Positions 19,241 to 28,755 of a DNA stretch of 31,464 bases are shown here, in pieces. Each line of letters begins with the position of its first letter. Positions within the stretch are counted from its first letter, which is position 1. The DNA lies in NCBI GenBank assembly GCA_003427395.1, contig BFEA01000004.1:7193392-7224855 (forward strand), read 5' to 3'. The notes beneath the pieces are model-generated. The model made no database searches and was not told where the DNA came from. It saw nothing but the letters and a program-made list of their open reading frames with translations. Origin of the DNA: Chara braunii (Eukaryota; Streptophyta; Charophyceae; Charales; Characeae). The position numbers and the translations under genes were made by a program.

Positions 19241-20937
19241 GGCGGCGATTCTGGCGATCCACCCTGAATAGGGGAGATTCTGCCATTAGTCTACCTTTGC
19301 TTTGGGCAACTGGCTCAGAGGTAGGCTTAGACTTAGTTGGCAGATAACTTGAGTGAAGATGTGCTATGGAGGTTCATCCCCCATATGCCGATGATTTAGC
19401 TTGGGCATTGACCTGCCTTATGGTACAGGCCTTTCTTGGACTTCGATTCAGGACTTGGACTAGTTTCAGCTTGATCCTACAAGGATCACCTTCTGTTATC
19501 ACTGATTACAGGTCGGTTGCCGATTCGTCGGTTTACGATTCAACTCCAATCCACTCTTGCCACTCAACCTAAAGGCTTTAGCCGTGTGGTTTGAATTGTT
19601 TCATTGTGTTTTCACCCGGACTTTATTGAATGACCATTTAACTAAAGTACTGAGTATTTAATTTGGGGAGTTGCACAAGAGTGAGGTTTGTATAGCTAAA
19701 GCAAGGGGTATGAGCATAGAGAATGGTTGAAGTTGACCCCGTGTAGTGCGTGGACTTCTGGATGAATCTTTGATGTGATTGCAGGTATGTGCGTGGTTCG
19801 GACTCTGGATGTGACTGCCTGCGATTACATACATATATGGCTGAGAGGAGTCCCACAGTGACTGTGAGAAATGATCGTCCTATATAAATAAGCCTTATAT
19901 AAATCTATATATATGTGCCTTGGGTATGTGCGCAACTTATTGAGATCGTGCGCAAGGGTTAGCCAGATTATGTCTCGAGAGGGAAGGGAGGATCTCTTTT
20001 CATCCTTTGCTTTTTAGAGATTTTTATAGTTGGACGTTATAGTCCGTGGCAGCCGTCAAAGTCAAACCCCTTGATGTTCGACCGCCACGACAGCTTAAAG
20101 TTGTCTACTCAACCCCTCTGCACAGGGTGCAAAAGAGGGTGCGGTCTTCAACCGCGCATGGCGGTTGTCCAACGTTGAGAGATTAACCCTCAAGGCGCGT
20201 GTCAGCCGACACTTGATTGTCGAATGCGACCCTCGCGATTAACGGGGCCCGCGTGAGTATGGGTACTACATAGTAAGCCATCATTGCGACTGCTTGCGTA
20301 CGCTTGCATTGCGAGTCGATATGAGTTAGCCCTCCGTCCGCGCGGTTTTATACTGAGTCTCGCGCGCGACGTCTATTCGATTTCTGCGTTGGAAAGTTAT
20401 GGGACGGCTACTGAAGGAACTAGGAGTGTTGTCGCGTTGTTCGATGTGTGTGTGTGTGTTTTATTTTTTTGTGTTCGTAAAGTGGTGTGCGCGTGGTGTG
20501 TGGGATGCGTCCTAGTCGACCGACGACGAGCCGCGCTTGGGACTTCAACCCCCCAAGATGTCGGTTCGCGTGCGGGTCCGACAGGCGTATTACCGCGCGT
20601 ACCCCCTATGCTACAACGAACGAGAAACGCCCTCGGGTGGTCCACCTCTGCGATTGCAACCGAGTAGCTTTCGTACTGTGGACTGGTAGCTCGGCGGGGA
20701 TACGCCCACCGAAGGGAGGTGACAGCTCCCGTAAGGTGGAGGTAAGTTGTGCCTCGCGTAGGCCCTATCCTGTCGTAGGAGCTCGCGAGAGGTATGGCTG
20801 GCGCACTCGGCCAGAGCGGCCTAAGGAAGCTCCATTTGTGTGTTCGCGGCAAGGTTGGTCCAACTCCTGCGTGACGTGGCCGAGAGGGTCCCACGCTGCC
20901 ACGTGCGGTGCCGGACCGATGCGCCCGACAACGTGGT
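19241..20937. other. Unannotated right part of the noncoding block
   Basis: AT-rich to about 20000, GC-rich after. Small inverted repeats occur (for example GTGTC-AGCC-GACAC near 20200). Plus-strand frames at 20284-20667 and 20487-20939 and an opposing minus frame at 20397-20894 overlap each other and show no domain; I do not call any a gene. The plus-strand reading just before 20938 runs into gypsy-B pol. Confidence 0.5.
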
Positions 20938-21730
20938 AAAAAATGAACTAGTATTCTTAACTTATGTAAAGCCGGTTAGTGAGAGCAAGAAGGAGGAAGA
21001 GGCAACGCCACCGCAAGTGCAGAAGTTGCTAGAAGAGTTCGCTGACGTGGGAGAAGCCCCGACTGGCCGGATCCAGATAGAACCCGGTAGTAAGACTCCC
21101 AAGGGCCCATCTACAGAAGGAACTCGAGGAATTGCGCAAGCAGCTTTGTGAACTTATAGGAAAAGGGTGGATTAAGCCTAACTCATCGTTGTATGGTGCA
21201 CCAATGTTATTGTGTCAAAGAAGGAAGGTGATTTGCACATGTGTATTGACTATAGGGGACTCAACGCGATTATGATTAAAAATTCCAAATCACTACCAAA
21301 AATAGATGATATGCTGGCTAGGGTGCACTGTTGTCAATTGTTTTCCAAGATTGATTTGAAGTCGAGGTACCATCAGATAGAGGTACAACCCGAAGACCAG
21401 CACAAGACGGCTTCAGGACACGATACGACTACTATGAGTTTGTGGTCATGCCGTTTGGTCTGACAAACACCCCTGCTATCTTCCCAAGACACATGAATGA
21501 CCTCTTCAGGGATTGGCTCGATAAGTTTGTAGTTGTTTACCTGGATGGCATTTTGATTTTCAGTAAGACTTTAGAAGAACACCAGCAACACCTTCGTCTA
21601 GTCTTAGAAAAGTTGCGTGATGCCAAGTTCAAACTAAACCTGAAGAAGTGCGAATGGGCCAAGCGTCAAGTATTGTACCTAGGACACGTCTTGGATGGAG
21701 ATGGAATTGGACCGAACGATGCGAAAATAA
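20938..21730 (+). pseudogene. Gypsy-B reverse transcriptase, broken and catalytically altered
   Basis: Begins with the linker ELVFLTYVKPVSES and VQKLLEEFADV, then EELRKQL and GKGWIKPNSSLYGAP, spread over frames. The core reads KKEGDLHMCIDYRGLNAI, FSKIDLKSRYHQIEVQPEDQ, YEFVVMPFGLTNTP, RDWLDKFVVVYLDGILIF and KKCEWAKRQVLYLGHVL. Frameshifts occur near 21110, 21210 and 21420. The active site is YLDG (21538-21549) instead of YLDD, so a metal-binding Asp is lost. Similarity to gypsy ends at GPNDAKI near 21730, where the inverted RNase H segment begins. Confidence 0.92.
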
Positions 21731-22035
21731 CAACCAACAAAGTGTCGCATGGTACGAGTAGACTTTGAAGTGTAATCCTAGAAGCTAGTGCCGCCAGTGA
21801 TTCAACTCCTCTCTAAATGCGAACAACTCACGCTCATACGTCGAGGATGCGACCTTCTCACTAGGTAGTCTACACGACATGAATTCTACGGGCCTATACC
21901 CCTCGCCATCATTTTGTCGAAGAGTAACGCCAATTCCGTATTGACTCGTGTCAGTTGTAACTATAAATGGAAGTGATGGGTCGGCTATCTTGAGGACCGA
22001 ATACTCTATCAAGCACTTCTTAGAATTGTTTATTA
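21728..22035 (-). pseudogene. Gypsy RNase H segment, inverted relative to its RT
   Basis: On the minus strand: KKCLIEYSVLKIADPSLPF, then TTDTSQYGIGVTL, RPVEFMSCRLPSEKVASSTYERELFAF and NHWRH, continuing through a TAG as LLGLHFKVYSYHATLCWL. This is the front part of a gypsy RNase H. It points against gypsy-B, and the plus-strand RNase H of gypsy-B resumes only at QFDFELKQVKGKYNVAADTLSRR (about 22575). The missing part of gypsy-B is therefore what stands here in reverse, so an in-place inversion is the simplest reading; a fragment of another copy is possible. Confidence 0.9.
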
Positions 22036-22253
22036 TTGAACATATAAAACAGATCATAAAAAAGTAAAAATAAAATAGTATTTTTATAGACTTTTACATC
22101 AATTCAAGATTCTAATTCTAATTATATAAATATAAATAACAAATTCTATGAATTCAATCGATAGTAAGTATAAAAATATTAATTAAGCAGAAGAATAAAT
22201 CTAATTAAATTAGTAATTAGAGTTTTTCTATTAAGGAGTCTTTTGAAAGTTGA
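22036..22253. other. AT-rich spacer
   Basis: Very AT-rich, with no frame or motif. It separates the inverted RNase H piece from the minisatellite and is not gypsy sequence that I recognise. Confidence 0.7.
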
Positions 22254-22426
22254 GGCCCACTAGTAACCCAAACCCACGCCCAATAGGGACCCAAACTCAT
22301 GCCCACTAGTAACCCAAACCCACGCCCACATAGTAACCCAAACCCACGCCCACTAGTATTCCACGCCCACTAGTAACCCAAGCCCACGCCCACTAGTAAC
22401 CCAAGCCCACGCCCACCAGTAACCCG
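22254..22426. repeat. Minisatellite, about seven units of 22-24 bp
   Basis: Consensus close to GCCCACTAGTAACCCAAACC followed by CAC. Units vary (AATAGGG, ACATAGT, a shortened CACTAGTATTC) and the later ones have AAGCC for AAACC. The array stands at the right edge of the rearranged stretch in gypsy-B. Confidence 0.93.
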
Positions 22427-22559
22427 GTCCTTGTCCCATTTCTAGACTCTCTTCCTCAGTGGCCTACGCAATGGTGCAACAATAACAGTAAAGCTCCATA
22501 CGAACTTTCGATAGTAATTGGTCAGACCTGGGAATGAGCGAAGTTCCGTAAGTGTACAC
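22427..22559 (+). other. Degenerate gypsy-B sequence between minisatellite and RNase H end
   Basis: No clean reading. By position it should carry the middle of RNase H, but I could not match it. Confidence 0.4.
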
Positions 22560-23100
22560 AGGCCGGGGAGATTGATCAATTTGACTTTGAGCTGAAACAA
22601 GTAAAGGGTAAGTACAATGTCGCTGCCGATACGTTAAGTAGGCGAGCGAATTTCCTCTATGCCATAGTAACCTACCTCGATGCTGGTGCTGAACTGCAGG
22701 AGGAGATTAGGACCTCCTATGCTGACGATACAATTTATAGTGAGTTGATTAACAAGGTGCAGACTGCACCCCAGAAAATTCCAGACTAAAGAATGGTCAA
22801 GGGATTCTTATTCGAGAAGCCTGATGTGCACGACAGATTGTGCATTCGGAATAATGAAGAAATCCGTAGTTTGATTCTAGGGGAATGCCACAATACCGAG
22901 GGCCACTTGGGTTGGAAAAAGACGTACGCTCTCTTCCAGTCGGACACGTGGATTTGAATGAAACATGACTGCATAGCATACATCCAAGGCTTCAAAGTGT
23001 GTCAACGGAACAAAATTCCATGCAGCCTCCCGTTGGACTGCTGAAACCGTTACCTATGCGATCAGGACCCAGAGACTCCGTGTCAATAGACTTCATGGAG
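22560..23100 (+). pseudogene. Gypsy-B RNase H end and integrase zinc-binding domain
   Basis: Reads EIDQFDFELKQVKGKYNVA and TLSRR (end of RNase H), a linker, then FLFEKPDVHDRLCI and the HHCC integrase N-terminus: GECHNTEGHLGWKKT and FKVCQRNK. It continues in another frame as GLLKPLPMRSGP and SVSIDFME, which is the beginning of the integrase core. In-phase stops lie near 22787 and 22957. The element ends here, around 23100, where LINE-1 sequence takes over, so the rest of integrase and the 3' LTR are absent. Confidence 0.88.
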
Positions 23101-23158
23101 GAGGAATCCTCCTGAACCTGCAAACAGTCTCGAACCAAGAGGCTGAGGAATCTCCTAA

Positions 23159-24328
23159 ATGGAGACCTCCCTTGAGAAGGGCCCCTCACAGAGTAAAGAG
23201 ATTCAGACCCACAACAGAACAAGACATCCTTCCGAAATCAGAAAGCGACCAGAAATCACTCTTTGCTCTTGGAATGTAAACGGCCTCGCCTCGGTACTGG
23301 AGGACCCAGTCAAACGGAAAAATCTGACAGAAGGCATGGGATGGTTTGGCCCTAACCCTCCAGACATAGCATGCCTGCAAGAGACCCATCCGACAGTGGA
23401 GATCACCTAAAAATTAGAACAACACTCATCAGAAAACTAATATTCATCAAGGAAGTCTACTGGGCCCATGTCTCTCCAAACGGCTCGGCCGGCATGGCTA
23501 TCTTCCTAGAGCAACGCTCAGAGGCAAACAACGTCATGAAAGTCCAGAACATGTGGCAGAACAACGACATAGGCTGGTGGATCAAACTCGATATCAAATT
23601 TAAGGATGAAGAACTCACGATCCTAGGAACCTACTTTCCCACAGCCCAGTCGAAAAAAACACCCTTCCTCCGCACTGTAGAACAATTAATCCCAGGTCAC
23701 AAACACACAATGCTCATGGGGGGTTGGAACTCCTTACAGAACCCACCCTTAGACAAAATCTCCCATTCAGCCGACCCCTTGCAACAATCCAACAACCTAA
23801 ACCTTTCAGAATTCATCACAAGAAAAGATCTAGTAGATCCCTTCCGAGTATTGCACCCAGACAGCAGACGTTTCTCATGTGTACGGAAGACCACACTGGG
23901 CAGAACATCCCTCTCTAGAATAGACTTCTTCTTCCTTACCTCAGACTCCTTGCTTGGCGCACTACAAGATTGCAACATCGAAAGCTCACCGGATCATAGT
24001 GGCCTAGACCACAAACCAACCACGCTCTCCCTTAGATTCACGAAAACGGGTTACAGAGGCAAACACTTCTACCGTTTCAACAATTCTTTGCTTACCTCCC
24101 AATCATTCCAGAACGAACTCGCCTCAATCTTGGCAAGCACATTACAACAGCACCCCAGCCATGAAATCTACACCAAATTTCCAAAGATCCTTAAAGAGGT
24201 AAGTTTAATGGTGGGCCAAGCCTAAAAAAATCTTGCAGCAAAGAGGAAAGAAAGGGAGAAAACGTTAAGGAATGCCATAGACATAGCGGAATTCAACTTA
24301 CAACAGAACCCAAGTTCTGATTTCTTCT
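23159..24328 (+). pseudogene. LINE-1 ORF2, endonuclease domain
   Basis: The first frame (23159-23410) has the apurinic-endonuclease-like start ITLCSWNVNGLAS and CLQETH. A frameshift near 23400 leads into the second (23371-24225), with GSAGMAIFLEQ, LGTYFP and LMGGWNSLQNP. Further on are SRIDFFFLTSD and SSPDHSGLDH. The usual GDWN is GGWN here (Asp codon changed to GGT at 23722-23724), removing a catalytic residue. After a stop at 24223 the reading goes on as NAIDIAEFNLQQNPSSDFF, homologous to the same region of LINE-2 (ARKIAESNLIINPSS), and is cut by LINE-2. The enzyme would nick target DNA for reverse transcription; this copy is dead. Confidence 0.9.
24309..24328. repeat. Target-site duplication of LINE-2, left copy
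   Basis: CCCAAGTTCTGATTTCTTCT, matching 31144-31163 with one difference (C/G at the ninth base). It borders the poly(A) end of LINE-2. LINE-1 coding is continuous across the two copies, NPSSDFF then SELYTKSEEE. Confidence 0.92.
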
Positions 24329-24353
24329 TTTTTTTTTTTTTTTTTTTTTTTTT
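24328..24353 (-). other. Poly(A) tail of LINE-2
   Basis: 26 consecutive T on the plus strand directly beside the target-site duplication, as left by target-primed reverse transcription. Confidence 0.95.
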
Positions 24354-25069
24354 GTTATAAACGGGTCCTTATGGCCCTGGCTCCATTTCCATTCTGGGGA
24401 GCATCAGTCCGGTTCCTATTCCACCGGCAAGTCAGGAAAATATTACATCATAGAACACCCACACGCTTCCTTCCATCTGTCCGAAGGAACCCTGATCAGC
24501 ATTGATTACTCCAACATCGAGGAGGATTGACTGTCAGCTTGCCCTGCTTACACCTTTCCTCTCAGGACTACTATAAGAACCTGTCAGATAAAATGTGCAA
24601 AGCAAGAAAGGTCTGAGAAGCTACAACTGCTGCCAATGCTGTCTAAACCCTAAGCCCCGCAGATAAGCGTTGTGAAATCCTTTGTATTCTAACCCGTGCT
24701 CGTCTTGTTTCTGTCCAAACCCTCAGTCCTAAACCCTAAACCCTAAAGAAGATTAATCTTTTTCCATGTGTTCCATGTGAAGCACCGGCTGCTGCCTGTC
24801 GCGCGTGTATCTTGGATGCTCTTCGAGGCCCAAATTGGAGCTGGTTCCTCAAGTGCCTGCGTATCCTGCTGGGATACCGACTTGACCGAATTGTTCGAAA
24901 GGTCCCTGATCAGCATTGATTACTCCACTAGATTGGAGGATTGACTGTCAGCTTGCCTTTCCCTGAGTCCCCTCTCAGATCCCCTCTCCGATCCCTCTGT
25001 GGGGAATCTGTCAGTACAACGATAAAGCAAGGAAAACAGAGATCAGAACTGACATAACCCTGGAACATC
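24354..25069 (-). other. LINE-2 3' untranslated region with internal repeat
   Basis: No open frame. The stretch CCCTGATCAGCATTGATTAC and following GGAGGATTGACTGTCAGCTTGCC occurs at 24490-24552 and again at 24904-24957, so part of the 3' region is duplicated about 415 bp apart. Between them is a short telomere-like run of CCCTAAA units (24728-24747). Confidence 0.75.
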
Positions 25070-26964
25070 TCAGGTTGCTCTGAAGTCTTGCTGTTGGTCA
25101 CAATGTGAATTTCGCGTCCCCTGGGCAGCCACCGAGTTATGCCAGTCTTGCCATTTGATTTGCGATCCGTGAATCTCAGCGATCTTTCCGTGGGCCAGCC
25201 AAATTCTCCTGAACTTTGATATCAGCTCTTGCTGCTTCTTCGGGTCCTGCTGGATTTGGAGTGTGACTTTCCTCCACTGACATCGGATCTTCGTCGCCAT
25301 TAGAGGTTTCATCGTTGCCCATATCTGTTCACTCGGGTTGCTTGACTTGTCGATGGTCCTGCAGCACCTCTCCTTCCAAATGACCCAAAGTGTTGCCTTC
25401 CTGATTATCCCGAACCAGATGGGTTCAGATTTAGTAAATTGAGCAGGGATGTTAGTCCATAAAGTAATTGGATCGGGTGTTCGGGAAGGGAGGAGGGAAA
25501 GAGGTGGTCCAAGAGTAGTGAGGCTCTCGCCCATAAGTCAGTAGCGAATTTGCAGGTTATCAGACAGTGAATTAAATCTTCCTGTTCGTTGTCTGAACAT
25601 ACCACACATTGTTCTGAACTATTTGGGTCGCTATTCTTTCTACGGACGTGTAGCCAAGAGTTTACTGGGAGGGCATTGTATGTGATAAACCATTGAAGAC
25701 TTCTGATTTTGACTGGGCGTATTGATTTGTATTTCGTCCAGGGCAACTCGGAGATTGGCTCCATTCTCTGTCCTAGAAGTTTAGTCCATCTTTCTTTTAA
25801 TACATGCTTCGGGTCCTTTGTTTTCAGTAGTAGTCTGTACCCCATTCTGAATGTGTACTGGGTTATGTGCCTGGGGGTCTTACAGGTTCTGTTACTGCAT
25901 GAGGTCCAAGCCCATTCGTCTGGGTCGAATTCTAAATCTTGAATTGCTGTATCTACTTGGAATATAGTCTTCGGCCAGATTCCCAGTGTCCTTACTTTTC
26001 GAAGAGTATATGAATTCAGGGTCTCTTCTTGTGGATAAATGTTGTGGATGGTTAGGGTTTTGAGGTTTGTCTGATCTATTGGGAAGGAGGTGAAGACTTC
26101 TGCAAAGTCTGATCCAGGAGATCTGCGATAAAATTGATAGGCTCTTCGTGGTACTGTTTCCTGGGTTAGAACTCCCCACTCCCCTGATTTCCAAGAGAAG
26201 TCCTCTTTTAATAGGTCCTTCCAACTGATTGGAATGTTGTTGATTACTGTTGTCAGATTCTCATCTCGGTGGTGACAACCCTTTAGGCGTGTTCTCAGTT
26301 GTTCCTCAGCGATCCACTCTTTCCCCTCTTCATCCCAAATGTGGCTGACACGCCAGACCCCATGCTTGATCCAAGAGAGCCATCGATGTCCGTTTGTAAG
26401 TGACAGTAAGTGCCCCCCTGCGTCCCTTACACATGGGTTTTCGAACAGGGGTCGACGCAGGACTTCCTCTTTGGACTTAGGTTTCTTGACTGTTTTTGGC
26501 ATAATTTCTCTCCAAATGCGGATGAGAGCTGTCCAATAGGGGGTAGCAGGTTGCACCTCATTTAGTGACAAATTTGCAGGTCGTCTCCTTCTGCCCGTCT
26601 TGGGTGTCAATTCTTTTTTCATCACCAAAAACAGGCCAGCCATATTGAATGGGCTCTGGACAAGGGCTATAGCTCTGATGCTATCGAGGGCCAGTTTGTG
26701 CCAAGCCAGTTTAGGCTGGGTTAGTAACTTGACTATCCACTTGATCTGGAGGGCTTTGGTTTCTTGTTTGGGGTCTATTATCCCTAATCCCCACTTCGAT
26801 GGCCTTCTCGTTATCATCGACGTTATGTAGTGCCAGACTATCTTAGGGATGTACTTCGTTTTGTTTGGGTTGCCTGACCATAGGAATGCTATGGCTCTAC
26901 TGTACAACTCTTTGATAGTTTGGTCTGGACCATTCAGGATTTTCAAACTGCCCAAAACTCTCAC
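25070..26964 (-). pseudogene. LINE-2 ORF2, C-terminal region with zinc-binding motif
   Basis: A 519-codon frame (26964-25405) follows RT. It carries FLWSGNPNKTKYIPKIVWHYI and WGLGIIDPKQETKALQIKW, the typical post-RT region of plant L1 ORF2. Near residue 470-490 is CVVCSDNEQEDLIHCLITC, the CCHC zinc-binding motif (zf-RVT type), preceded by SLQWFITYNALPVNSWL. After a frameshift near 25470 a second frame (25534-25070) gives the last ~150 residues, Trp-rich and basic (LWVIWKERCCRTIDKS). The function of this region is likely nucleic-acid binding. Confidence 0.9.
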
Positions 26965-27097
26965 TTGACCACTTCATGACACCCTTCACCACTTCAGGAT
27001 GCAGCCTGCCTAAACAGGTGGTTTTCAGGGTCTTCGGACCGTTCACCACTTCAGGACCATTCAGGATTTTCAGACTGCCCAAAACTCTCACTTCAGA
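26927..27097. repeat. Short duplication in LINE-2 ORF2, period 127 bp
   Basis: GGACCATTCAGGATTTTC and the next ~25 bases at 26927-26967 recur at 27054-27094 with one early substitution. The DNA between contains ACCACTTCA three times and does not read as LINE protein. It sits between RT and the C-terminal region. Confidence 0.85.
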
Positions 27098-28672
27098 ATT
27101 TTCATTCCCGAATTTTCAGCTACCCGATAACCGCTTGTGTATAGTCCAGATAGAGGCAATATACCACATCATTGAAAAAATAGGGGTATTGATGGTTAGG
27201 GCTCTTCCCTGCAATGCGGTGAATGTGGTGCCCTATCTCCTCATTCTATTGATTTGATTGGTCAGCAGGTTTTGTGCCATTTGCGGCGCGGGGCCATCCT
27301 TGGTTACTATCTCATTGGCTCCTCAAGTCTCTCCCATGTCATTTCTGCCTCAGGTCCCTCCATTTGGGGTGTCTCCTCCTCTGATAACCACCAACCTATT
27401 GTCTTTTTCCAATTGATCTTCATTTTTTAGGCCAACCTGAAAGCTTCCATTGCCCTGACTAGTGCTTTTACAAAGGAGTCAGATGCCCTTATGAGAACCG
27501 TGAGGTCATCTGCAAACATTATCACTGTTGGGAATTGGATGTGGTGAGGGGTACCGGTATCGAGGTCTCACAACCTTTGGATTGAGGGGTCTTTGCATAG
27601 GAAAGAGGCAATCGCTTCCATGACAAAAAAGAAGATTGGTGGGGCTAAAGGGTCTCCTTGATGGACTGACCGAGAGATCGGATAACGTTCAGAAATAAGT
27701 CCATTGACACGTGCACATCTTGAAGCATCGTTGAACGAGATCCTGACCCATTTCCTGAATTCAGGTCCCACCCCCATTCTTTCCATGCTCGCATTGAGAA
27801 AGGTCCAATTGACTTGGTCGTAGGCTTTCTCAAAATTGAAGAACAGGATAGTTGTAGTCATCCTCTTCTCTTTGACTTTTCTTGCTGCCTTGTTAAGAGT
27901 TAAAACATTGTCTAGTATATATTACTGCCTGGGATAAAACCAGCTTGATCTATGTGAAAGCATTTATCTGTGAGGTCCAATATTCTGAATGTTAATGCTT
28001 ATGCCAAAATTTTGTAGGGGAGAGTAAGGAGGGAGATTGGTCTATAATTACGAATGTCCTCCTGGTCCCCCTTCTTATACAGTAGGGTCACGACGCTGCT
28101 ACTAAAAAATTCTCTCGTCCCCCCTTTTTCCCAACTGTCCTTATAAAATTAAAGAAGGTCATTGCCCATTATGGGCAGAATGTTTCCCAGAATTGCTTGG
28201 TAAGACCATCGATCCCTGGGGATTTGTCGTTTTTCATGCTGTGGACAACGAATGTCAATTCCTCTAGGGTAATTCGTTTGTCTAGTCCTGCCGCCTGTTC
28301 CACTGAGATTGTCTTGTCTAGGTACCATAACATTTTGGTTCTCACCTCTCTCGCGGCTGTAGAGGCGGACGAGGCAATTTTCATCTAGTACAGTTCTTGA
28401 TAAAAACCTCTAGCTATTTCCAACATCCCTTCACTATCTGTCCTTATGGCTTGTTCGCCTGACAATGCCTTTAGCCCTTCAATTGAGCTCGCTCTGCTGT
28501 TGGCTTTTATTCCCGAGAAAAAATGTTTAGTCGTTGATTCGTTTAACTCGTACTCCGTCATTATTGCTCTGAGTTGTAGGCCTTTCAATTCCCATTGTCT
28601 CCATATCGCCAGTTCATCCCTTGCTCGTTCGAAAGTCGTTGAATATAGGATTGAGGAAGGGTTGATTATCAA
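27098..28672 (-). pseudogene. LINE-2 ORF2, reverse transcriptase domain
   Basis: Spread over several frames. 28672-28385 gives the pre-RT region; 28384-28169 has SMKNDKSPGIDGLTKQFW; then EDIRNYRPISLLTLPYKI (around 28015-28065) and FIPGSNILDN; 27861-27568 has FNFEKAYDQVNWTFL with the first Asp region and VHQGDPLAPPIFFFVMEA. Past a stop near 27568 comes VIMFADDLTVLIRA with the catalytic FADD intact at 27505-27516, and KMKINWKKT near 27420. Motifs are in the normal order, but stops and frameshifts occur near 28385, 28169, 27870 and 27568, so no full enzyme is made. Confidence 0.92.
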
Positions 28673-28755
28673 GTTGCTCTCTGCAATCTTTCGTGCTATC
28701 TCCAGAGCCTGTTTTCTCTGTCTTCGGTCATTGGCCAGTTTTCAGGATAACCGAG

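Larger units (their letters stand above)
13491..20935. other. 7.4-kb block without recognisable coding, inside gypsy-B
   Basis: Lies between gypsy-B protease and RT, where almost no sequence is expected. The left half (to about 17400) is GC-rich with T-rich tracts; the right half (about 17500-19950) is AT-rich; the last ~900 bp turn GC-rich again. Many open frames overlap on both strands and none shows a domain. Named contents are listed separately: a U6-like sequence, a bulged hairpin, short repeats, a ten-hairpin array and a three-copy 120-bp repeat. I found no terminal repeats or clear target-site duplication at its ends (TTAAAAT near 13487 and TAAAAAATG at 20937 are weakly similar). Its origin is unknown: a non-autonomous element, several insertions, or captured host DNA. 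Confidence 0.7.
1691..23100 (+). mobile_element. Old Ty3/gypsy retrotransposon (gypsy-B), plus strand, multiply interrupted
   Basis: Pieces in correct plus-strand order are: PBS (1692), gag start (2702), gag remainder (11017-12770), retropepsin (about 12990-13490), reverse transcriptase (20938-21730) and RNase H end plus integrase N-terminus (about 22560-23100). The order protease-RT-RNaseH-integrase is that of Ty3/gypsy. The element is split by gypsy-A, by a 7.4-kb noncoding block, by an inverted RNase H segment with an AT-rich spacer and minisatellite, and is truncated at the integrase core by LINE-1. Its 3' LTR is outside the window or lost. Many stops, frameshifts and a YLDG active site show it is dead. 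The extent given starts at the internal region. Confidence 0.85.
23101..24328 (+). mobile_element. LINE (LINE-1), plus strand, left part
   Basis: L1-type non-LTR retrotransposon whose endonuclease is recognisable. It starts within gypsy-B integrase at about 23100 without a visible ORF1, so it may be 5'-truncated or have begun near ORF2. It is interrupted at 24328 by LINE-2 and resumes at 31144. The exact left junction is not resolved. Confidence 0.82.

Noticed and set aside
20397-20939. Opposing 150- and 165-codon frames
   Set aside because: They lie on top of each other on opposite strands, in GC-rich DNA where stops are rare, with no recognisable domain.
24728-24747. Interstitial telomere repeat marking an ancient chromosome end
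   Set aside because: Only two to three CCCTAAA units, lying inside a LINE 3' region; too few to mean a telomere.
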